Assembly: GCF_016863295.1 (NCBI RefSeq)
Contig: NZ_BOOP01000013.1
Coordinates: 124,001-188,000 of the forward strand
Source of the DNA: Planotetraspora phitsanulokensis
GTDB lineage: Bacteria; Actinomycetota; Actinomycetes; Streptosporangiales; Streptosporangiaceae
Length of the DNA stretch: 64,000 nt
Reading direction: 5' to 3'
Positions 33,213 to 41,775 of this stretch are shown piece after piece. Under the pieces are notes generated by a model. That model had not been told where the DNA came from, did no database searches, and saw only the letters and a list, made by a program, of their open reading frames with translations. The translations under genes were made by a program, and so were the position numbers. Within the stretch, counting starts at the first letter, position 1. Every line of letters starts with the position of its first letter.

Positions 33213-35068
33213 CAGAGCCCGGTCCCGGACAGCAGGGTCCCGCGCCGTCCGGGCCGGGGCGGCCGTGGCCTGCTCGGCCCGAGCCGACCCAGCCCGGCCC
33301 CATCCAGCCCGGCCCCATCCAGCCCGGCCCCATCCAGCCCGGTCCCATCCAGCCCGGTCCTGCTCGGTCTGAGCCGGCTCAGACCGGGCCCGCGCAGTCC
33401 GGCTCTGCTCGGCCGGGGGCCGGGCCGCCGGGGCCGGGCGGTCACCCCGTCCCTCCGGGCGCGACGCCGTACGGAGACGCGGGGACGCCCCGGCGGCTGA
33501 GCCCGCGCGTCCTGCTGATCGACCCGATCCGGATGTTGCCCGGGCTGTTGCTGCCCCTCGCGGGAGTCCTGGTGGCGGGTGGGTTCTCGCCCGCGTCGTT
33601 CGGCTGGGCGGCCCTCGGAGTGGCAGGCTCGGTGGTCTACGCGGTCGTCCGCTGGGCCACGTTCACTTACCGCGTCACCGGCGACCGGCTGGAGCTCACC
33701 CGCGCGCTCATCAGCCGGTCGGTGCGGACGATCCCCTTGGAACGGGTCCGCGGCATCGACATCACCACCCCGCCGCTGCACCGCCTGCTCCGCCTCGCCG
33801 TACTCAAGCTGGACACGGGCGCGGGCGGCGACGAGCAGGAGGGTGAACTCGACGCGCTCACCCTCGAGGAGGCGGAGAACCTCCGGGCGGTGCTGCTGGC
33901 CCGTCGTGCGGTGACACCGTTCCACCGGCCGGAAGGCTCGCCCGCGGCAACGGAGGTCACGGCACCGGACGGCGCCGCGCATGGCGGCACCCCTGACGGC
34001 GTCGCCCGCGGCGCTGCCGGACAGGCATCCGGACAGGCATCCGGGGCGGTTCCCGGGCGGGCGTCCGAGCACCACGACGAGCGAGTCGTCGGCCGCGTGC
34101 CCCGATCCTGGCTCAGGTACGGCCCGCTGTCCGGGGCGTACCTGCTGACGCCCTTCGCGCTGCTCGCCGGAGCGGTCGGCCTGGCCTTCCAGGTGAGCGG
34201 CGAACTGCGCGTCGACGCGCGGACGGCGCGGGCGGCGTTCGCCTGGGTGGAGGCACACCCCGCCCTTCTGGTCGCCGCTGCGGTGCTGCTGATCCTCGCC
34301 ATGCCCGTGGCCGGCGGCGTCATGTACGCCGTCTTCAACTGGGACTTCACCCTGCGCACCCGGGACGGGTATCTCGTGGCGGAGCGCGGCCTGGTCACGC
34401 GCCGCACGGTCTCGCTGGAACGCCGCAGGATCCGCGGATACGAGCTGGTCGACGGCCTGATCGAACGCCGGTTCAACGTCGTGCGGCTGTGGGCGGTGGT
34501 CACCGGCCTCGGCGACTCCGAGACCAGAGGGCAACTGCTGCCGGTGGCACCCCGGACGTTCGCCACCGCGGTCGCCTCGGACGCCGTCGGGCCCCTCTCC
34601 GCTCCACTGCGGCCGCACCCGCCTCAGGCGCGGCGCCGCAGGTTGTTCCGGGCCATCGCTCCCTGGCTGGCCGTCGCCGCCGCGGCGGGCCTGCTGGGAT
34701 GGGAGGTGGCCGCGCTGGCGGCCCTGGTCCTGGCGCTGCTCGGAATACCCCTCGGGCTGGACCGGTACCGCTCCCTCGGGCACGCCTACGACGGCACGAG
34801 GCTGTCGGTGCGCAGCGGGTCGCTGCGCCGGGCGCAGGCCGTCGTGGAGCGCCGTGCCGTCGTGGGCTGGACCCTGCGGCAGACGGTGTTCCAGCGGACG
34901 TCGGGAGTGCTGACCGTGGTCGCCGGCGTCGGAGCGGGAACCGGCGGATATCCCGCGATCGACACCGGACAGGAGCAGGGCGTGGAGTTCGCCGCGGAGG
35001 TCACTCCCGACTGGATCCGCCCGTTCCTCGCCCCGCAGGCTCAGGCCGGCGCGGCTGATACTCAGTAG
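33209..35068 (+). CDS. Membrane protein with three bPH2 domains (YdbT-like)
   Basis: A 619-residue protein. The first ~85 residues are Pro/Gln/Gly-rich and include four GPIQP units. Three bPH2 domains follow, separated by pairs of membrane helices: near 150-225 (VRTIPLERVRGIDITTPPLH), 385-460 (TVSLERRRIRGYELVDGLIE) and 525-600 (AVVERRAVVGWTLRQTVFQR). This is the YdbT architecture. An additional low-complexity loop at 250-300 is rich in Ala and Gly. It is coupled to the YdbS-like gene and convergent with sepH. Confidence 0.87.
   Translation: MTEPGPGQQGPAPSGPGRPWPARPEPTQPGPIQPGPIQPGPIQPGPIQPGPARSEPAQTGPAQSGSARPGAGPPGPGGHPVPPGATPYGDAGTPRRLSPRVLLIDPIRMLPGLLLPLAGVLVAGGFSPASFGWAALGVAGSVVYAVVRWATFTYRVTGDRLELTRALISRSVRTIPLERVRGIDITTPPLHRLLRLAVLKLDTGAGGDEQEGELDALTLEEAENLRAVLLARRAVTPFHRPEGSPAATEVTAPDGAAHGGTPDGVARGAAGQASGQASGAVPGRASEHHDERVVGRVPRSWLRYGPLSGAYLLTPFALLAGAVGLAFQVSGELRVDARTARAAFAWVEAHPALLVAAAVLLILAMPVAGGVMYAVFNWDFTLRTRDGYLVAERGLVTRRTVSLERRRIRGYELVDGLIERRFNVVRLWAVVTGLGDSETRGQLLPVAPRTFATAVASDAVGPLSAPLRPHPPQARRRRLFRAIAPWLAVAAAAGLLGWEVAALAALVLALLGIPLGLDRYRSLGHAYDGTRLSVRSGSLRRAQAVVERRAVVGWTLRQTVFQRTSGVLTVVAGVGAGTGGYPAIDTGQEQGVEFAAEVTPDWIRPFLAPQAQAGAADTQ
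33290..33360 (+). repeat. Tandem 15-bp units coding GPIQP
   Basis: About four and a half units of CAGCCCGGYCCCATC encode GPIQP repeats in the N-terminal tail of the YdbT-like protein. In-frame slippage is possible. Confidence 0.8.
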
Positions 35069-35090
35069 CGGTCACGCGAGGCGGGCACTT

Positions 35091-35140
35091 CGCCCGGGCC
35101 GGCTCCGCAGAGGCAGCCCGGGCGACCCACACGAGGTGGG
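35091..35140. terminator. Probable bidirectional terminator between YdbT-like gene and sepH
   Basis: Two stems lie between convergent genes: CGCCCGGG pairs with CCCGGGCG (35091-35098 with 35117-35124), and CCCAC pairs with GTGGG (35126-35130 with 35136-35140). No U-tract is present. Confidence 0.5.
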
Positions 35141-35146
35141 CGGCGA

Positions 35147-37159
35147 TCACTCCGGCTTGCGCGTCCCGAACATGATCTCGTCCCAGGTCGGGACGGAAGC
35201 ACGACGGCCCCGCGACTTCCGCGGCCGCGCCGGAGCCGGCTTCGGAACAGGCGGTGCGGGCGTCTCCGGCTTCGCGTCCTTGGGCGCTTCCTTGACGGCG
35301 GTCTTCACCGGTTCCTTCGCGGGAGCCTTGGCGGCCTCGTCCTTCGCAGCCGGCTCGGCGCCGTCCCTGCCGGTCGCCTTGGCTGCCGGGGCCGGGGCGG
35401 CGCTTCCGCCACTGGGGCGGTTGCCGTTCGCGGCCGGGGCACCGGTCCGAGCGGCCGCGGGCGCCTGAGCGGGCACCTCACGTCCGGTCGTGGCGGGAGC
35501 GGCGGGCTTGGACGGCGCCGGCTGGGCCTTCTCCGTCTCCTTCGAGGCGGACGCCGGGACCGGAGCGCCGCCCGCGGGCCGGCCGGCGGCTGCCGCCGTT
35601 CCGGTGGCGGCACGCGGAGGTGCGGGAACCGGCCGGGGAGCGGGCCGGGGGACCGGCTGAGGAGCAGGCGTGGGAGCAGGCTCGACCGCGGTCTCGGCCG
35701 GCTTCTCCGCAGGAGCGGATCCCGCCGCCGCGGCGCCGGCGGCCTTGTCTCCGGACTGCCCGGAGTCCGCGGACTCCTCGGAGCTCCCCGCGGTGTCCGC
35801 TGTGGCCGTCTCCTGGGGCTCTCCGGCGTCGGATTCGACGCGCGGCTGCTCTGTGGTGTCTTCGCCCTGTGCGGTGGCGACCGCCGTCGCGGCGTCCGCA
35901 GTCGAAGCCTCGCGCGCCGGAGCGTCCGTCTCGCTGGCGGAGTCCGTCGCGGCCGTCTCCTGCTCTGTCTCCTGCTCCGTCGCCGGCTCCGAGACGGCGT
36001 CCCGCGACTGTCCCGGGCCGTCGAGAACGGGCTTGGGCGCCTCAGGCTCGGAAGGCTCGGCGGCGAAGGGGAGCGTGGACTCGGGAACCGTGTGCGCGGT
36101 GAACTCCGGCGCGGAAACGGCCGGGTGGTCGAGGTGCCGGTCGTCCGCGACCGGGCGCAGCGGCGTCGGAGCGTGCGTGACCGGCGTCGCCTGCGGCAGC
36201 CGGAAGGCGGGAGGCTCTTCCATCTCGTCCGGCTCAACCAGCGGCTCCGGCAGCCGGAAGGGCACCGGCGCGGGCTCGGAACGGTACGGCGCGGGCTCGG
36301 ACCGGTACGCCGCGGGCTCCTCGTGACGCGGCTCGGGCCGGTAGGCCGGAGGCTCCTCGTGGCGAGGCTCGTGCCACGAGGGGGGTTCCTGGCGCAGCGG
36401 AGGGTCGAGTCTTGCTGGCGGCTCGTGCCGTACCGCAGGGCGGTCGTAACCGTGCTCGGCGCGTCCCTGTGTGTCCTGCCGGCCGGGCAGCGACGAGCCG
36501 GGAAGCTGCGCCACGGGGGCGAGCTTCGCCGCCAGCCTCGGCACGAAGGGGCGGACGGTCGAGTCGTCGCTCTGGGGCTCGACGTATTCGGCCGCCGACA
36601 GGCGCATGGCCTCGTCGTCGTTCGGGGTGATGTGGCGGCGGCGCGGGTCGAACAGCCACTCGGCGTTGCGGGTGTGCCCGTTCCAGACGAAACCGAGCCT
36701 CACCCGCCACAGGTTGTCGTCGCGCTTGAAGGAGTCCCAGTCGATCTCGTCGGCGGGCACGCCACGGCGGGTGAGCCGCTCGGCGACGAGGTCGCCGAGC
36801 GTCGGGCCGGGGGTGGTCTCTCCTGGCAGGCGGACCGGGACGCGCTGCGCCTGCTGGGCCATGTACTCGCGCTCCTGGAGAACGGGTCCCTCGAACCAGC
36901 GGACTCGTTCCACCGGGATGCCGGCGGTGGCCGCGATCTCCTCAGCCGTCTCACCGGCGCGGATTCGGGCCTGGATCTCCTTGGGGCGCAACGGACTCTC
37001 CACTTCGATCTCGTACTGGCCGAGACGGGAGAAGTTGCCGCGGACCGCGGCGCGGAGCCGGTCGTCGACGGGAAGCGTGAACCGCGTGCCCCGTCCGGCC
37101 GTGGCCAGGACGAGATACGTTCCGTCCTCACTTACCGCGACGAGACGGAGCTCCTGCAT
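35147..37159 (-). CDS. sepH: Septation protein SepH (DUF3071), long form
   Basis: A 670-residue SepH. The N-terminal DUF3071 domain (residues 1-170) is complete: MQELRLVAVSEDGTYLVLAT, LRPKEIQARIRAGETAEEIA with its HTH-like element, and WRVRLGFVWNGHTRNAEWLF. The C-terminal end RRASVPTWDEIMFGTRK is the conserved SepH tail that follows a basic stretch. Between them are about 450 residues of Pro/Ala/Glu/Thr-rich sequence. SepH binds FtsZ and promotes its assembly during cell division in Streptomyces. The linker is longer than in the roughly 340-residue Streptomyces protein (from memory). The ATG at 37159 is the family start. Confidence 0.92.
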   Translation of the reverse strand: MQELRLVAVSEDGTYLVLATAGRGTRFTLPVDDRLRAAVRGNFSRLGQYEIEVESPLRPKEIQARIRAGETAEEIAATAGIPVERVRWFEGPVLQEREYMAQQAQRVPVRLPGETTPGPTLGDLVAERLTRRGVPADEIDWDSFKRDDNLWRVRLGFVWNGHTRNAEWLFDPRRRHITPNDDEAMRLSAAEYVEPQSDDSTVRPFVPRLAAKLAPVAQLPGSSLPGRQDTQGRAEHGYDRPAVRHEPPARLDPPLRQEPPSWHEPRHEEPPAYRPEPRHEEPAAYRSEPAPYRSEPAPVPFRLPEPLVEPDEMEEPPAFRLPQATPVTHAPTPLRPVADDRHLDHPAVSAPEFTAHTVPESTLPFAAEPSEPEAPKPVLDGPGQSRDAVSEPATEQETEQETAATDSASETDAPAREASTADAATAVATAQGEDTTEQPRVESDAGEPQETATADTAGSSEESADSGQSGDKAAGAAAAGSAPAEKPAETAVEPAPTPAPQPVPRPAPRPVPAPPRAATGTAAAAGRPAGGAPVPASASKETEKAQPAPSKPAAPATTGREVPAQAPAAARTGAPAANGNRPSGGSAAPAPAAKATGRDGAEPAAKDEAAKAPAKEPVKTAVKEAPKDAKPETPAPPVPKPAPARPRKSRGRRASVPTWDEIMFGTRKPE

Positions 37160-37614
37160 GCGAGTCCCTTCGTCATCGTGCTGCGTCTTCCCCCGGACCC
37201 TTGAGTTTCTCGCGTGAGCCGGTTGCCTTCCAGCACCGTACCCGGCATGTCCGAACATCGCCTCGCCGAGGGGTGGGGCAGATGTTGTGACGCCGGTCAC
37301 ATTTTCCGCGCTCACCTTGCTACAGCCCGGCGGGCTACGGCAAGCGGGCAGGTGTTCTCGACGGATTGTCCCGTACGGCGCCGCCCCGCGGGGCGGAGTC
37401 GGCTCATGACGCGAGAGAACGGAGGGTCGTTCTTCCTGAGGTGATGCGCGCTCACCGTCCGTGGCCGCGGCCGCCCCGGCGCCGGGACGGCGACGGAGGG
37501 CGTCGTGGTCGCCGCGGAGGTCGTGGCGGCCCCCGCCGGATGGGCCCTCAGGCCCCACCAGCGGGAGGGGTTGATGTGCACTTGCTCCCCCGGGGTTCGA
37601 GTGGCACGCCGGGC
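37160..37614. other. Intergenic region upstream of sepH
   Basis: About 450 bp between sepH and the small ORF at 37615. It should hold the sepH promoter close to 37170-37230. Beyond that I see only GC-rich open frames without family signal, and no RNA gene. Confidence 0.4.
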
Positions 37615-37689
37615 TCAGGCCGCCCGTGCCTCGCAATGTGCCCGCAAACCGGCCAGGTGAGGCAACCCGACACGCCGGGAACGCGCCAT
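37615..37689 (-). CDS. 24-residue basic ORF downstream of the lactone oxidase
   Basis: The ATG at 37689 lies 13 bp after the oxidase stop on the same strand, with AGAGAAGG five bases upstream. It encodes MARSRRVGLPHLAGLRAHCE plus four residues. It is Arg-rich with one Cys and two His; no family is known to me. It could be chance. Confidence 0.25.
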   Translation of the reverse strand: MARSRRVGLPHLAGLRAHCEARAA

Positions 37690-37702
37690 GTGGGCCTTCT
37701 CT

Positions 37703-39028
37703 TTACGTGGCCGTGGTTTCCGAGCCCTCCGTCGGGGAATTCGCCGGTGCCGCGCCGAGCACCTGGTCGAGGTAGTCGTTGGCGAACAGCCCGAGAGGGT
37801 CAAGCCTGTCACGCAACGCCTGGAAGTCGGCGAACTTCGGGTAAACGGTCTGGAGGTACGCCGCGTCCCGGGTGTGCAGCTTGCCCCAGTGCGGGCGGCC
37901 CTGGAACCTCGTCATGATCTCCTCGACGCCGGCGAAGTAGGCGGGGTTCGGCGTCGGGCGGTAGATGTGGCACGCGATGTACGCCGACGGCCTGCCGTAC
38001 GCGGTGGACAGCCATGCGTCGGACGGCGGCGTCACCCTCACCTCCACCGGGAAGGTGATCTTCCAGCCGGAGCGCTCGATCAGGTCCCGCGTCTCGCGCA
38101 GGGCCTGGGCGAGGTGGTGGCGGGGGATGGCGTACTCCGTCTCGAGGAAGCGCACCTCCCGGACCGACGTGAAGATCTTGTATGAGGTGTCCACGCATTC
38201 CGACGCGCTCAGCACGCTCGCGGAGAGCCCGTTGATGCGGGGGATGGTTCCGGGAAGGCGGTCCCCGAGGGCGCACATCGCGCCGAAGAGCATGTTCTCC
38301 AGGAAGACGTTGTCCAGCCAGTGCTTGAACGCGCCCGGCGGCCGGGCGGGGCCGGGGGAGCGGTTGTTCCGCTTGACCAGGCAGGTGTCGGTGTGCGGCA
38401 GCCAGAAGAAGTCGAGGTGCTCGTTGTCGCCCGTGAGTTCGTCGATCGAGTCCAGGATGCCGGAGAACGACATCGGCTCCCGGCGCGCGTGGAGGAGGAA
38501 CGACGGCTCGACCCGGAACGTCACTGCGGTGAGGATGCCGAGGGCGCCCAGGCCGACCCGCGCCGCGTCGAACAGGTCGCCCTCGCTCACGGTGGCCGTC
38601 GAGCCGTCGGCCAGGACGATGTCCATCTCGAGGACCTGGTCGGCGAGACCGCCGATCTCCCGTCCCGTGCCGTGGGTGCCGGTCTGGATGGCGCCGGCGA
38701 CCGTCTGGGCGGTGATGTCCCCCATGTTGGCCAGGGCCAGCCCGCGTGCCTGCAGTTCCTCGTTGAGCACGCGGAGCGGCGTGCCGGCGGCGACCTTGAC
38801 CCGGCCGTCGCCCGTCTCGATGATCCCGGTCAGCTCTTCCGGTCTGAGGAGGATCCCGTCGGTGAGTGCCACCCCGGTGAACGAGTGCCCGGTGCCCAGC
38901 ATGCGGACCCGCCGTCCGCTGCTCGCGGCGTCCGTCACGGCGCGCGCCACGTCGGCGGCGGACGAGGGCGTCCGGAGCTCCGAGGGAGTGACCGACTGGT
39001 TGCGTGCCCAGTTGACGAAGGCGCCCAT
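37703..39028 (-). CDS. FAD-linked sugar-1,4-lactone oxidase (D-arabinono/L-gulonolactone oxidase type)
   Basis: A 441-residue flavoenzyme of the VAO family. RVRMLGTGHSFTGVALTDG near residues 40-58 holds the His of the family's FAD-attachment motif, and GALGILTAVTFRVEP with MGDITAQTVAGAIQTGTHGT completes the FAD domain. The C-terminal ALO domain includes WGKLHTRDAAYL. Homologues such as mycobacterial Rv1771 oxidise L-gulono-1,4-lactone; alditol oxidases are close relatives, so the true substrate is open. The ATG at 39028 follows GGAGGA. It may be co-transcribed with the MFS gene behind it. Confidence 0.9.
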   Translation of the reverse strand: MGAFVNWARNQSVTPSELRTPSSAADVARAVTDAASSGRRVRMLGTGHSFTGVALTDGILLRPEELTGIIETGDGRVKVAAGTPLRVLNEELQARGLALANMGDITAQTVAGAIQTGTHGTGREIGGLADQVLEMDIVLADGSTATVSEGDLFDAARVGLGALGILTAVTFRVEPSFLLHARREPMSFSGILDSIDELTGDNEHLDFFWLPHTDTCLVKRNNRSPGPARPPGAFKHWLDNVFLENMLFGAMCALGDRLPGTIPRINGLSASVLSASECVDTSYKIFTSVREVRFLETEYAIPRHHLAQALRETRDLIERSGWKITFPVEVRVTPPSDAWLSTAYGRPSAYIACHIYRPTPNPAYFAGVEEIMTRFQGRPHWGKLHTRDAAYLQTVYPKFADFQALRDRLDPLGLFANDYLDQVLGAAPANSPTEGSETTAT

Positions 39029-39132
39029 GTTCCTCCTCGCGCAGTGGAAACCGCACGCCCCCGTCGTGGAACATGAACACTACTCATAAAATAGGCGGCT
39101 GCCTATGGATACCCGAATGAAATTCGGGTGAG

Positions 39133-40323
39133 TCAGTTGGTGCGGTGCTCCGCCCGGACCAGGGTGGATCCCGCCACGCCGACGAGCGCCGCGGCGAGGG
39201 CGCAGGCGAAGGTGAACCCGTAGGCGTTGGACGCGCCGTACGTGTCGGTCAGGTGGCCGCCCGCCCACGCGCCGATGGCCACGCCGAAGCCGATGGACGT
39301 CGACAGCCACGACATGCCCTCGGTGAACTGGGAGGCCGGGACCAGGCGCTCGATGAGGGAGAAGCCCGTGATCAGGGTGGGGGAGATCGCCAGCCCCGCG
39401 AAGAACAGGGCCACCGCCATCGCGCGGATGTCGCCCATCAGCAGGACCGGCGTCAGCCCCGCCGCGAACACCGACAACCCCCGGATGAAGCGGCTGCGAA
39501 GGCTGATCTTCCAGTCGCGGGAGCCGTACCACAGGCCGGAGACCATGCTCCCGCCCGAGAGCGAGGCGAGCAGGAACCCCGCCGCCACCTTGCTGCCCTG
39601 TTCGTCGGCGAAGGCGACCGTGATGACGTCGACCGAGCCGAACACCGCGCCCATCGCGAGGAAGACGCCCGACAGCAGGGCCACCCCGGGGATGGCGATG
39701 GGGGAGCCCGAGTGTTCCTTGTGCCGGAGGGCCGGCGGCTCGGAGCCGCGGAGCGCCGAGAACGCCAGCGTGCCCGCGACGGCGAGGACCAGGGCGACGA
39801 TGAGCCCGGCGTACACGTTCACCGCCGTGGCGAGAGCGGTCACGAAGGCGGGGCCGCAGACGAAGATGACCTCGTCGGCCACCGACTCGAACGAGAAGGC
39901 GATGTGCAGCTGCGAGGAGCCCTTGAGAACGTGTGACCAGCGGGCCCGCACCATCGAGCCCAGGGACGTGGCCGTGCCCCCCGCCGCCACGCCGGTCGCG
40001 TAGAGGGTCCAGACGGGGGCCTTCGTGTGGGCGCACAACATGAGGCCCGCGAGCGCGGCCCCGTGGAGGACGACGAGCGGCACCAGGACCTTCGCCTGGC
40101 CGTACCTGTCCACGAGGCGGCCGGACACCGGGGCGGCCACCGCGTAGGCGACCGAGAAGGCCGCCGACACCGCGCCGGCGGTGGCGTAGGAGCCCGTGAT
40201 CGCCGAGATGAGGAGGACCAGGCCGATCCCCAGCATCGACATGGGGATCCGCCCGACGAAGCCCGTGATGACGAAGCCCTTGACCCCGGGCGTGCCGAAC
40301 AGACCTCGATAGGGCCCCACCAT
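39133..40323 (-). CDS. Major facilitator superfamily transporter (12 TM)
   Basis: A 396-residue MFS protein. The loop after TM2 reads VSGRLVDRYGQAKVLVP, a variant of motif A, and there are 12 hydrophobic segments. FSFESVADEVIFVCGPAFVT in TM5 has the proline/glycine pattern of a transporter core. Substrate unknown. The start is the ATG at 40323 with AAGGGA ten bases upstream; an open frame continuing to 41250 is an artefact. It lies 104 bp upstream of the lactone oxidase on the same strand. Confidence 0.87.
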   Translation of the reverse strand: MVGPYRGLFGTPGVKGFVITGFVGRIPMSMLGIGLVLLISAITGSYATAGAVSAAFSVAYAVAAPVSGRLVDRYGQAKVLVPLVVLHGAALAGLMLCAHTKAPVWTLYATGVAAGGTATSLGSMVRARWSHVLKGSSQLHIAFSFESVADEVIFVCGPAFVTALATAVNVYAGLIVALVLAVAGTLAFSALRGSEPPALRHKEHSGSPIAIPGVALLSGVFLAMGAVFGSVDVITVAFADEQGSKVAAGFLLASLSGGSMVSGLWYGSRDWKISLRSRFIRGLSVFAAGLTPVLLMGDIRAMAVALFFAGLAISPTLITGFSLIERLVPASQFTEGMSWLSTSIGFGVAIGAWAGGHLTDTYGASNAYGFTFACALAAALVGVAGSTLVRAEHRTN

Positions 40324-40546
40324 GTCGCATCCCTTCAGCCCGGTGTCGTCACGTGGTCGCGATACGGCCGGGGACCGCGGAGACCACGCTGTGCGTCCGG
40401 GCACACCGGCTGGGAGCGGCGGCGGCCGCGGGCCTCGTTCCCACGGCACGCGGACGATGACGTACGCCGCTCGACCCTCGCGCACAACCCTGGCGTAAGG
40501 CAAGTGATTTTTACGCCTTTGGGGTGAAGGGATTAACCTGGGTCGG

Positions 40547-41752
40547 GTGCGTCTTCTTCCCCGGTCCGCGCATCTTCGTGCTCTTGTGGCCGGGCTGACC
40601 GTACTGATCGCCGGGATCATCGCCGGAGGCTTCGTACTGCTGCGTTCAGCGGACGTGGGTGAACGGCCCGTTGCGGCCGGCACCCAGGCTCCGACCTCGG
40701 ACCCTGACCCGGACCCTGACCCTGACCCTGACCCTGGTCCTGCTCCGGCGACGACCGTCCCCGACGCGGCGCTGCCCTCGAGCCCGCCCGTCGCCGACGT
40801 CGCCGCCGTGCGGGTCACGCCGCCGAGCCTGATGGCCATCGCTCCCGCCCCCGTCTCCGCCGACACGTTGCGGGCCATCGCCGGCCTGAAGAACGTGCGG
40901 GACGTGGCGGGCGCCGACGGCGGAGCGGTGCGCGCGTCGGGCCGGGGGCTGCAACTGCTGGCCGTCGACCCCACCGAGTTCCGCTCGTGGACGCCGAAGC
41001 CCGTGGCCGACCAGCCCGAGGTCTGGAGCGCGCTGGCGCGCGACGAGGTCGTGGCCGACAGCGGGACGGTCGACCGCACGGGAATGGTGCTCGGCGCCGA
41101 ATTCCAGATCGACGGGGGACCGCGGGTGCGCCTGGCGGCGTCCGCCCCGCTCGGTCTGCCGGGCGTCGACGGCCTGGTCAGCACCGGCCTGGGGCGTCGT
41201 CTGGGACTCTCCCCGGGCGTCGTGGTCCTCATCCACACGGAACGCGGCACGGCGGACAGGCACGCGGTCGGCCGCCTGCTCGGTCAGAAGGCGCAGATCG
41301 TCACCGTGGGCGCGAGCCGCACGCCGGCCGTCACCCCCTCGAAGCCAGCGTCGACGTCCGGGCTGGTCGGACAGCCGGGCAGCTACCTGGAGCTCTATCA
41401 GCGGGCCGCGACCGTCTGCCCCGGCCTGTCGTGGACCGTCCTGGCCGCCATCGGGCAGGTGGAGAGCGGCCACGGGCGCAACAACGGGCCGTCCTCGGCG
41501 GGCGCGCTCGGGCCGATGCAGTTCATGCCCGCCACGTGGAAGGCCTACGGAGTCGACGGCGACGGGGACGGCGAGAAGGACATCTGGAGCCCCTACGACG
41601 CCGTCCCGGCGGCCGCGAAATACCTCTGCGCGAACGGCGCCGGGCAGGGCGGCGACAAGCTCAGGAAGAGCGTCTGGTTCTACAACCACTCGTGGTCGTA
41701 CGTGGACAAGGTCCTCGGCCTGGCCGCCGCGTACGCCCGGAGATATCCGTAG
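40547..41752 (+). CDS. Secreted lytic transglycosylase (SLT fold) with Asp-Pro linker
   Basis: A 401-residue exported protein. An N-terminal signal or anchor (residues about 8-32, LRALVAGLTVLIAGIIAGGF) is followed by a Thr/Asp/Pro-rich stretch with six consecutive DP units near 45-58. The C-terminal ~120 residues are an SLT domain: VLAAIGQVESGHGRN with catalytic Glu, then SAGALGPMQFMPATWKAYG and DAVPAAAKYLC. It should cut peptidoglycan glycan strands during wall remodelling. The middle region (100-260) is unrecognised. GTG start at 40547. It is convergent with the ferrochelatase gene. Confidence 0.9.
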   Translation: MRLLPRSAHLRALVAGLTVLIAGIIAGGFVLLRSADVGERPVAAGTQAPTSDPDPDPDPDPDPGPAPATTVPDAALPSSPPVADVAAVRVTPPSLMAIAPAPVSADTLRAIAGLKNVRDVAGADGGAVRASGRGLQLLAVDPTEFRSWTPKPVADQPEVWSALARDEVVADSGTVDRTGMVLGAEFQIDGGPRVRLAASAPLGLPGVDGLVSTGLGRRLGLSPGVVVLIHTERGTADRHAVGRLLGQKAQIVTVGASRTPAVTPSKPASTSGLVGQPGSYLELYQRAATVCPGLSWTVLAAIGQVESGHGRNNGPSSAGALGPMQFMPATWKAYGVDGDGDGEKDIWSPYDAVPAAAKYLCANGAGQGGDKLRKSVWFYNHSWSYVDKVLGLAAAYARRYP

Positions 41753-41775
41753 TCCTCAGGAGGACTTCGGAGTGT

